Shown here piece after piece: positions 52,411-61,700 of a DNA stretch of 64,000 bases; positions within the stretch are counted from its first letter, which is position 1; the number at the start of each line of letters is the position of its first letter. Below the pieces are notes generated by a model, which searched no databases, was not told the DNA's origin, and was given only the letters and a program-made list of their open reading frames with translations. The translations under genes and the position numbers were made by a program. Source of the stretch: Fidelibacterota bacterium (GTDB taxonomy: Bacteria; Fidelibacterota; UBA8477; JABMPR01); contig JABMQQ010000151.1 of NCBI GenBank assembly GCA_013202495.1, positions 23,678 to 87,677 of the forward strand, in the 5' to 3' direction.

Positions 52411-52940
52411 AACCAGTATTTCCCCTGGTTAGATTCATCCATCTAAGAATGACCTGATCATCATTGAAAATGAGAAATCCTAATTGATCTATAGGAATCG
52501 TAGTGCGTTTCTCCTTCCTTGGTTGATCTTATTCCCTATACATATGGTATAAGGGTGTCATATCAAAAATGTCCAATTTACGTGCCAGATAAAATCGATA
52601 TAGCTAACAATTTATATTTATTGAAGATATGGTTGATTCATGCAATATCATAATCCTTAGAATGTCATTTTATTCCTACATCATGTAGATAAAAATGACA
52701 TCCCATGAATGGTCCGAGATCACGGGAGTACCCATGCACTGCGTCAAAGGAGAAGCCAATGGAAGATGGGTGGCATACAGACGGTGCATGATAAGTTAAA
52801 ATTGGAATAATGTTCGGGTTTGTGAGACTAACAGGAATGATCTCATATGTTTTGGATTTCTATGGCTGGAAATTGACTAAGCAATCAAAAGCCCACGATT
52901 TTGGTCAGGGGCTGTGGCTACTGATGTTAATATGAACCTG
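52411..52940. other. Gene-free region upstream of the second REC gene
   Basis: About 530 bases with no reading frame that I can support. It holds the REC promoter on its left side and the downstream end of the LamG protein gene on its right. I see no strong hairpin with T-run and no repeat. Confidence 0.5.
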
Positions 52941-54095
52941 CTATTTCAGATATACCATGCGCTTCACTTCTCTAAATGATCCAGTATCAAGAACATAGAG
53001 ATAGGTTCCACTGCTCAGATTCTCAGCCGTGAAATAGGCTGTATAGTGGCCTGCTTCATGATAACCTGATGCAAGTCTTGTTATCTCAACGCCACGGATA
53101 TCATAGATAGTCAGGTTGATATCCGCTGCTTCAACCAGAGCATAATTAATCGTTGTACTTGGGTTAAAGGGGTTGGGATAATTACTTGATAAAGTTGAAA
53201 AATCGGGAATAACTGCAGGGAGAATGGGATCATCTATAGCTGTGGGATAAAAGGGTGTTCCATAGGTCCAGTCCACACCAGAGATTCTGATATCATGTCC
53301 ATTACCGCTCATGTCGTGGAGACTGTCACCCCCGCCCTCGTTCATGGGCCAATACAACTGTAAACCTGTTTCATCGCCATTAAGCATAGAGCTCATGTTA
53401 TGAAATATTTCACTATGGGAACGAACATCATTCCAAATTCGCACCTCATCAATCACACCCATAAAATTCATCATTCCCTGGGGTAGTGAACCTAGCTCGA
53501 ATCCCTCTGATGAATTATTACGAATTGGACCTGAAGGAGGCACGATATATGATACTTCCTGCTCGATACCATTTATATGTATCCTCACCTCGCTGGTAGC
53601 TGAACTGTAGGTAACAGCAAGGTGTGTCCACACATCCAACACGATTGACCCGACTGGCGAAAAACTATGACTCACCCCATCGTTATGTCGGAGTTGAAAA
53701 ATTAAACTTCTATCACTTGCTGTGGGATGATCCTGGATAATGAATATCCAGATGCTTGGTTTATAAAGAATGGTACCAATATAATTTGGCCCTCCACCCC
53801 ATCCATTGGGTTTGATCCAGGCCTCAAGAGTCAGGGATTCAGTAAAACTGAGTTGAGGTGAAGGTGGAAGGCTTGTCTCATTCAGCACCAGGCTAAATTC
53901 AAGCGCACTCTCCCCTTCACGAAAATGTTCCAGGACTTGATCCCATGTCGTGTTGAGCTTCGGTTCTTTATTGGGCAGGTTTGAACGACTGAATGCAAAA
54001 GAAACCATACAAATTAGAGCGATGATGGCCATTTTCCACCTGCCCGAAAATCTTGCCCCGCCATGCCTGGTCACTACATTCCTCTCACTATTCAT
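52941..54095 (-). CDS. LamG-domain secreted protein with Por-type sorting domain
   Basis: A 384-residue protein. A signal helix (MAIIALICMVSFAFS) is preceded by a basic 21-residue extension; ATG 54032 is an alternative start. A concanavalin-A-like/LamG domain spans about 60-280 (LTLEAWIKPNGWGGGPNYIG, LAVTYSSATSEVRIHINGIE, GVIDEVRIWNDVRSHSEI). The C-terminal 85 residues are a sorting domain (LSSNYPNPFNPSTTINYALV, then RMVYLK) almost identical to that of 58779-64000. Its ATG directly abuts the stop of the C25-like gene, so the two are co-transcribed. Confidence 0.85.
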   Translation of the reverse strand: MNSERNVVTRHGGARFSGRWKMAIIALICMVSFAFSRSNLPNKEPKLNTTWDQVLEHFREGESALEFSLVLNETSLPPSPQLSFTESLTLEAWIKPNGWGGGPNYIGTILYKPSIWIFIIQDHPTASDRSLIFQLRHNDGVSHSFSPVGSIVLDVWTHLAVTYSSATSEVRIHINGIEQEVSYIVPPSGPIRNNSSEGFELGSLPQGMMNFMGVIDEVRIWNDVRSHSEIFHNMSSMLNGDETGLQLYWPMNEGGGDSLHDMSGNGHDIRISGVDWTYGTPFYPTAIDDPILPAVIPDFSTLSSNYPNPFNPSTTINYALVEAADINLTIYDIRGVEITRLASGYHEAGHYTAYFTAENLSSGTYLYVLDTGSFREVKRMVYLK

Positions 54096-57000
54096 TTAAG
54101 ATCCACTTAGTATCGCTTCTATAAGGATGATGATATCCATGATATCCACTTGAGCATCCCCTGAAAGATCAAATCGTTGATATTGCTCCTCAGTCATCTC
54201 TTCAATCTGAATAGCATAATCCAGTAAGCTGATAGCATCGGTTATGTTGACCTGATAATCCTGATTTACATCGCCCCAGGGCAACTCACCCGGTGCAATA
54301 TCCAGGGATACCATGATATTTCCTCTGGGATAATTGGGTGCGCTGGTTTCGATATACATGGGAATCTCGTAATGACCATGAATCATACCAATGGAGGAAG
54401 CATTTAATAAAAATGCTGCACTTTCTCCGGGATCCACCCGTCCATGCCAATTTGAAGCAGAGAACCATTCAACCGGTCTTAGGATGGCTATTGCGGTCCC
54501 AGATTCCAGTGGCGTTGTTTCGTTATGGTGAATGGTTAATCCAATATTCCTATCAGCATTTTGCATCCCAATGGTTCCAGAGATGGTTGAGGCATCCATG
54601 GATTGATACTGAAAGATGATCATGCCAACTTTGTGTAGAACAACCTGAAAAGTATAGTACTGGGAGGTACCCCATTTAGGGAAATTCTTCCAGGTGATGA
54701 TGCACTCATCCTCTTCATTGGTCCATAAATAAATACTTCCATTGGGACCTTGATCGTTATTCAAGTCATCCCACCAGGGAGCAATCATTCCAGGGGGGCT
54801 CATTTGATTGGGAAGGGCTGCATTTAACCAGGGAGAAAATGAGCTCTCAAAGCTTATGGTTCCGTTGCTGCCAATAAACATCTCTTCATAAACATTCTCG
54901 TAAAATGGGAATTCAAACCCTAACGCTAGTGGACCGATACTACTATCATCGGGGTCACCAACCCATTCAACAAGGTTCCCTTGTGTTTCAATATCATACC
55001 ATGTATAGATGGGTCCATCCTGATCCACATCTCGTCTCCAGTGGTAGCCAAAGGCATCGTCTCCTTCACGTATTCCAGATGAAACTGGTGGAGTATCAGG
55101 GGTTTCCTTGGTTATGTTTGAATCGAAAACTGCTGGAGGAGCTTGAGGCATACGGTTGGATTCCACATCAAGACTGATGGCATAGGCGACTGGAGCTTCA
55201 CCTGTGTTGATAATCATGATAGAGTCACTTGATGTGCTCCAGGGATTCAGTTGAAAATGAATACTAGTTGTGTTCAAGGAGACACTTGCATCCTGAAAAA
55301 CCGTCCCTTTGTCTGTGGAAAAAAGGATAGCGGTATTATTTCTCAGGAAGGCAACGCTGGGATCATTTACATTGTTGTAGGAAGCCAGAAGCCCGCTTCT
55401 GCTATCGGGAGATTCGATGCCAATGGTGGCAAAATTTGCCAGAATATCGGTGTTTTGATAAAGATTATACTGAAACTTGATATCATTGTCACTTGATTCT
55501 GTGGGGTACATATCCGTATTGAAAATAATGATCTCAAAGCTGAGCCGATCATGCTGGTATAAATGGCTCACGTTGCTCCACTCAATAATAAATTGGCCCG
55601 CATCTCCTAAGGTATGCTGGTATATTTGTCCATACTCGGTGACTAGATCATCCCAAAATGGAGCTAACATTCCAGGTGGACCAATGGTGGAAGGAATGAT
55701 GCGATTATGAAAGTTGAAGACATCGTGTTCACCAAATGCTGCCCAGCCATTGCTACAAACCGTAATATTTGTGAAAATCTCTCCATAGTATGTGACAGGG
55801 AAGGGGAGATTGATAACTGCCGAAGCATCTCCTTCTTCATAGGTATCAGTGATTCCAATCAAAGCGCCTGATCCTCCCAATATGGGATCAATTTCAACCC
55901 ATTCATAGGACTGGGCTTGGGAGAAGCTCAGGTCAAATTCATCAAACATACGATAACCATGATCATCAGCCTGCGAAGGACCAAAGCGAGTGACATCTCC
56001 TATCTGAACATTCACTTCGATAGTGTCCGTCCCATTTGGAGTTGTGCATTCAAAGCCAACGCTAAGACGCTCTCCAGGAAAGATTTGATCACTAAAGACA
56101 ACCTGGATAGTATTTTCTGTTAGACCGGTAGCATCAATATCAATTTCCGGACATGTCAAGGGATCACCAGAAAAGGTTAACAGGTCGTGGGCGAGTGGTG
56201 AAAGGGTCATGGGACCCGAGATGGCTCCACCCTGGTTTATCATTTCAATTTGAAATTGAGCAGAATCGCCAGCGATCACATTTCCGCTGAGTAGCAGAAA
56301 ATCTTGAATGTCTAATTGTGGGGCTTGAACTGAAATATGCTTTTGCCAAGTCCATGTCTCGCTATTCTCTTCCACCTCAAGATCAATAATTGTCGTGGTA
56401 CCGTGGGGTACGCCCGCATCAGCGGTGAGGTAAGCTGTGAAGGGATCCAGAGCACTATTCGCTGCAACAGACTCAACAATAATTTGGGAAGTCACATCAA
56501 CACCTGAAACCTGGGAAGAAAATGAAAACTCCACATTGGTCATGGCTTCACCGTGGTTAAAGAACTGCAGGCTCATTGGTGCCGTATGTCCCGCCCCTGG
56601 GAGAGCATCAGGATCAAGGGTCCACCCCTGAAGTGTCAATCTCTGAGTACTTTCCACAATGGGAATGGAAGCTAAATAGGGATAGAGGTTCTTACCAGTA
56701 ACAGTTACCAGAATTCCATCTGTCTCTCCCAGGCTGATTGGCACGCTGATCATCCCGTTGGCATCGGAATATGCTCCAACGGCATTGTCATCATTAAGGA
56801 GGGATACGTAAGCACCGCTGATGGCAGAACCATCCTCACTGAGGACGGTAAGCTCTACTGAATTCTGCGCAGAGCTGAGTGTATCAGCATGAACCACATT
56901 CAACAATTGTGGGACTGCAGTCCACATTTGCATTCCTGGATCACCTAATAGATTGTAGACATGATGATAGAATTCGGCGGTTTGTTCGAAGGGAAAGTAG

Positions 57001-58592
57001 GTATTTTGATGATAGTTGCGCCAGAGTTCATATTTGCCAGCCCAGAGAGCTTCACCCAGGACCTGGACGCCCTGATCAAAAATGGCTGAATAGATACCGA
57101 TATCTATAACATTATTAAACTGGGTATGGGTATACAACTCACTGGGGCCAAAGAAGGCCACAGCTCCTCGGGGAACATTTGCGGTACCTATGCGAGTCCA
57201 AACTTCTCCAAAGCAGGGATCTTCACCAGCGGCAAAATTGCCACCCCCACAAACCAATGATGTTATGATAGGTGTTTTACCACCGTTATTGATTGATCCT
57301 AATATATCGCCAATTGTAAAATCTGGACCTGCCCAACCAGTATAGAAGCCATATCCCCGATAATTAACAAAGCCCACACCTTGGTTAATGGGGTTGGAAA
57401 TAGCACTCGGAGATGATACTTCGGGGTGATAGGCCGTATAGACCTGATCATAGCCATTATCTATGAGCTTATCTGCCACCCACTCTTTGGTTGCTTGTGT
57501 TGAGGCTGCTCCCAAGGTAGTTGAAATCATGAGGGCACTTTCAAACCAGGCTGTTTGATCCATGGGAGGTGTGGCCTCATATCGCACGATTTTGGAGGTA
57601 AAGGTAATCAATTCAGAAATGGTATCTACCGATAGCCTACCTACCATCAGTTCAGGAAACGTATCCTCTCCTTCAAGGAGGGTATAAGGGTGATCTCCAA
57701 TCAAATATTCGCCGTAGCTATTTTGAATATAGAAACCTGGCATACCCTGATCTGAATCACCAATCAACAGCAGGTAATCAGGTTGATACTCCCAGGTATC
57801 CCAGGCGGTCTGGATATAGTTCTTTATGGCGTTTCTGGAGGTACCTGTTACCGAGGTTGTTACTACTGTGACTTCATAGCCGGCCCTCTGCTTCCAGGCA
57901 GTCAAGATTTGGAGATAGGGTTCATAGAGAGGGGGAGTAATAATAAGGTAGTGACCTTTTCTGGGAAATTGACCAGTGGGCGGCACGATTGAACGCATGC
58001 CATTTTGAACAAAAATCTCCAGATCATCTCCCAGTTGAACACCTTGCAATTCAAACTCGATGGTCAGGGGCACTTGAATGGAATGGGTGCGTGGGTCAAG
58101 ATTGACTGGATGAAGCGTAATTGGTAGAAATTGTCGACCTCGCATGGATACTGGGTCGCTTAGTACCAATGTCTCATATGACGAAACTGATGATTGAGAA
58201 TCATCATACAGGGTTGAAGTAATTAGAGATGGCTCTGAATCCAAATGTCCTTCAGAGACAGTCTTTAGCCGAATATTTTGTAAAACTTGATCCTGGCGCT
58301 GAACAGCTTCGATACTGATATCTTGTGCTGAGTTGATAGGTATCATCTGGGTTGTCATGGGAGTAGCAGGATCACCAGGTGCACCGGCTATACCCCAGCC
58401 ATATTTTGTAAAGAGATCGGGATTTTCTAGCATGGTTTGCCACTGATCTGGAGTGACATGCTGAAAATCAAGTTGAACCCTGACTCCACCAGGAATTGAG
58501 TTTAATTCCATCTTTGGCAGGTATTGATCTGCAGCCCCAAGAAATTGGAGTGTGATTAAAAGGCTGATTATAATCTTTAAACTTTTCAGCAT
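54096..58592 (-). CDS. C25 (gingipain-like) peptidase-family protein with C-terminal dockerin
   Basis: A 1498-residue secreted protein. A prodomain-like region (residues 20-215) precedes a C25-type domain (about 220-560: YLIITPPLYEPYLQILTAWK, LLLIGDSDQGMP, GFVNYRGYG, ITSLVCGGGNF). Cys448 fits the catalytic nucleophile, but the position of the catalytic His (NYxGHG in gingipains) is Tyr414. Ig-like domains and two beta-propeller-like IGSNGTISF/VCSNGWAAFG modules follow. The end has two dockerin-type repeats (GDVNQDYQVNITDAISLLDY and DLSGDAQVDIMDI) and no Por sorting domain. ATG 58592 follows GGAAGG; TTG 58604 is less likely. Confidence 0.85.
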   Translation of the reverse strand: MLKSLKIIISLLITLQFLGAADQYLPKMELNSIPGGVRVQLDFQHVTPDQWQTMLENPDLFTKYGWGIAGAPGDPATPMTTQMIPINSAQDISIEAVQRQDQVLQNIRLKTVSEGHLDSEPSLITSTLYDDSQSSVSSYETLVLSDPVSMRGRQFLPITLHPVNLDPRTHSIQVPLTIEFELQGVQLGDDLEIFVQNGMRSIVPPTGQFPRKGHYLIITPPLYEPYLQILTAWKQRAGYEVTVVTTSVTGTSRNAIKNYIQTAWDTWEYQPDYLLLIGDSDQGMPGFYIQNSYGEYLIGDHPYTLLEGEDTFPELMVGRLSVDTISELITFTSKIVRYEATPPMDQTAWFESALMISTTLGAASTQATKEWVADKLIDNGYDQVYTAYHPEVSSPSAISNPINQGVGFVNYRGYGFYTGWAGPDFTIGDILGSINNGGKTPIITSLVCGGGNFAAGEDPCFGEVWTRIGTANVPRGAVAFFGPSELYTHTQFNNVIDIGIYSAIFDQGVQVLGEALWAGKYELWRNYHQNTYFPFEQTAEFYHHVYNLLGDPGMQMWTAVPQLLNVVHADTLSSAQNSVELTVLSEDGSAISGAYVSLLNDDNAVGAYSDANGMISVPISLGETDGILVTVTGKNLYPYLASIPIVESTQRLTLQGWTLDPDALPGAGHTAPMSLQFFNHGEAMTNVEFSFSSQVSGVDVTSQIIVESVAANSALDPFTAYLTADAGVPHGTTTIIDLEVEENSETWTWQKHISVQAPQLDIQDFLLLSGNVIAGDSAQFQIEMINQGGAISGPMTLSPLAHDLLTFSGDPLTCPEIDIDATGLTENTIQVVFSDQIFPGERLSVGFECTTPNGTDTIEVNVQIGDVTRFGPSQADDHGYRMFDEFDLSFSQAQSYEWVEIDPILGGSGALIGITDTYEEGDASAVINLPFPVTYYGEIFTNITVCSNGWAAFGEHDVFNFHNRIIPSTIGPPGMLAPFWDDLVTEYGQIYQHTLGDAGQFIIEWSNVSHLYQHDRLSFEIIIFNTDMYPTESSDNDIKFQYNLYQNTDILANFATIGIESPDSRSGLLASYNNVNDPSVAFLRNNTAILFSTDKGTVFQDASVSLNTTSIHFQLNPWSTSSDSIMIINTGEAPVAYAISLDVESNRMPQAPPAVFDSNITKETPDTPPVSSGIREGDDAFGYHWRRDVDQDGPIYTWYDIETQGNLVEWVGDPDDSSIGPLALGFEFPFYENVYEEMFIGSNGTISFESSFSPWLNAALPNQMSPPGMIAPWWDDLNNDQGPNGSIYLWTNEEDECIITWKNFPKWGTSQYYTFQVVLHKVGMIIFQYQSMDASTISGTIGMQNADRNIGLTIHHNETTPLESGTAIAILRPVEWFSASNWHGRVDPGESAAFLLNASSIGMIHGHYEIPMYIETSAPNYPRGNIMVSLDIAPGELPWGDVNQDYQVNITDAISLLDYAIQIEEMTEEQYQRFDLSGDAQVDIMDIIILIEAILSGS

Positions 58593-58722
58593 AGTGCCTT
58601 CCAAAAGGAAATATTAAGGTAGTCGTCTATGTGTTAGTGGCAAGGGTAAATAAATCACAACTTTGTCATTAGCTCCTTGGGTGGTATAAATAAATTCGGA
58701 ATAAAGTTTCCGGGCTAAGAAT

Positions 58723-58759
58723 AAAAAGCCCCTGATTTTTTAGGTCAAGGGCTTTTTTT
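58723..58759. terminator. Terminator after the giant surface protein gene
   Basis: AGCCCCTGA at 58727-58735 pairs with TCAAGGGCT at 58745-58753 (one G-T pair). On the minus strand it is followed by TTTTTATTC. It lies about 20 bases past the stop and could also act on the plus strand (seven T). Confidence 0.8.
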
Positions 58760-58778
58760 CGTCTTTAGGATGAATGTA

Positions 58779-61700
58779 TTATTTCAGATACACCATGCGC
58801 TTCACTTCCCTAAATGAACCGGCATCGAGGACATATAGATAGGTTCCACTGCTGAGATTTTCAGGAGTGAAATGCACACTATAATGACCTGCCTCATGGT
58901 AACCATTTGCTACCACGGCGACTTCGGCTCCTCGAATATCATATATCTTCAAGGAAATATCCGCAGGGTTACTTAGAGCAAAGTCGATTGCTGTGCTGGG
59001 GTTGAAGGGGTTGGGATAGTTACTGGCCAATTCAGAGACTTCAGGAACTTCTGCAGGCATTTCTGGTTCTATCCAGGCTGTACGACCGCCCTTGGCTAAA
59101 CCACTTGCTCCCACAGAGAAATAGCTATCGACAACCAGTTCACACTCTTTGTCAATTTCGATTTTCTCGGCCAAGATTGATCCGGTAAAGGAAACTTCCT
59201 TTTTCAAATCAACTTCGCCTGTCTGAGCATAGATAGTTCCATAAAAAACCACCTCTTCTTCAAGCTTCGCTGAATGATGGTCATCACCAGCCACATAGAA
59301 AATGATATCTGAGGCATCTATGTAGGAGCCTCCAGCAGGACCAACATAGGATTTTTTGGAAATTTTCATTTCCTCTTCTACCCGGACCTCAGTGGCTTCT
59401 TCAAAGCGAATATGACTATATTTCTTTGCCTCAAGTTTCTCGATGTTATACACACCACCTGTTAAGGTAAGTGTTCCGCGATCCTTGACATAAATGCGAC
59501 CATAATCACCTGGTTCCAGGATCAATTCCTGGTTCTTGTTCACCGTGATGTTCTGGCTTCCAGCAGGTGCTGATTTAAAGGGTGGCAAATTGGTGAAGAG
59601 CGGTGTTTGGACATCATTATAGATATCACCATAAATATCACCGCGACTATCCAGTTCGTTTGCGTGTACATCACTTGAGATGTTTGCGTCTTTCTTGATC
59701 TGAATACCATTAGCCTTGAGCATGTAACCACCGGCTACTACAACATCCTTGTCTATCTTCAGTTCATAGTGATGGTCGTCGTCGTCATCACCATCATCAT
59801 CGCCTTGGTCATCATTGTCGTCATCATTGTCGTCATCATTGTCGTCGTCATCTTCGTCATCATCATCATCGTCATCACCGCGACCATGACCTCTTCGGCC
59901 CAGACCTTCACCATAGGCTTCATTCACAAGAATGTTCCCGCTGAAGACCTCAACCTCTTTTTTGATCTTGATCTCAGTTGTGGCAAATAGAAGTGCGCCA
60001 GCCAGGTCTGTCGTTACGTTAACCAGCACTGTAAAACTCTGATCTGCTGAAGCATCCCAGGGATCTGTCGCGGTTATACTTGCGGTAGATTCACCAAGAT
60101 CAACTGCATTAAAGGTTAACACTGAGCCAGACAAGCTGGCTGAAGCAACCCCATCATCTGAATTGCTAAATGAGTATACTAAAACATCAGCAGTATCTAC
60201 ATCAGCAAAAACATCTGCGAGATCAATGGATGCACTGAGTACATCATCTCCAAAAGAGAGCTCAACACCATTGACTGCATTGACAACTTCAGGAGCAGTA
60301 TTGACCACTTCAACCACACGTTCTTCCACACTGGAATTACTACTTGCATCTGTTGCCGTATAAGTAAGGGTATAGCTACCAGGCGTATCAAAGTCGATAG
60401 TGCCTGAAATCACAACTGTAACCGAGTCATCACAGACATCTTCAGCTTCAAAGCCACCTTCTGTGTAGCCAGTGTAAAGCTGAATACTGGCTGGATTATC
60501 ACCAAGCAGTGTTAAGCTGGGTGCTTCCGTATCACCAACAACAGTGACGAGAACTTCGTCAGTGGCTGTTTCGCCATTTCCATCATCTACTGTGAGCGTG
60601 TAGGTATAGCTTCCTACGGCAAGATTAGCTGTAAATGATGCGTCAGTACTGACTTCCGTACCACCAAGACTCCAACTGTAGGTCAGAACATCACCGTCAG
60701 GATCACTAGAAGCTGATCCATCTAATGAAACATCTGTACTCACAACCACACAAGCGATTGACTGGTCTTCACCTGCTGCTGCAACTGGAGGTGAATTGGG
60801 GTTCAGATCATCAAACATTTCTGTGATCTCAGTTTGTTCCAGAACGCAATTGTAGATTGCAATGTCATCAATAGCTCCTACAAAACCTGAATGGTAACTG
60901 CTAAACCAGTTTCCAAAAGTCAATGGATCTGCGGTTGCTGCTTGCGTGATGCTGGAGATTGATTCTGCTGTGAGAGCACCATTGATATAGAGTTTTGAGG
61001 TGGTTCCATCATAAGTACCAACCATATGATACCACCTGTTCTCATCAATAAAGCTTATTGCGTTGGGATCAAAAGACTGTGCGTATGGTGCCCCATTCTG
61101 ACTATAGGTCTGGTTTAAAGGACGACCCGCTTGATAAATCCACATTCCATAATTACGGCTTAGGTCTTCTCCCTTACCAACAAGTCGCATCCAGTCAGCG
61201 ATATGATTACTCTGTGAATTGAACCACAGACTAATTGTATAGTCCTGGAGGCGAAGTTCATCAGCATCTGGAACAGTCACAGCGTTACTTCCGTTGAATT
61301 GAAATGCTTCACCATCAACACCAGTAACATAAGCTGCTGTTTCGGAGCCATTGTGACCTTCACCTGAAGCATCAATAGCACTTCCATCGCCAGGCCAGTA
61401 TCCTACCAGACAATCGGTTGGAATGTTGTCTAAAGGCGTTACGGTTACAGTAACATCATCATTTGCTGTTAAACCGTTTCCATCATTAACTGTTAGGGTA
61501 AAGGTATATGATCCAGCACCTTGTGTAGAGGTAAAGGCTGCAGTTGTAGCAACTTCACCACCATTCAATGTCCAGCTATATGTCAAGCCATCTCCATCAG
61601 GATCTGAGGAAACTGATCCATCAAATGCCAAAGTGGCCATACCACCTGTGGCTATAATCTCGTTGAAGTCTGCTCCTGCATTAGCAATTGGGGCTTGGTT

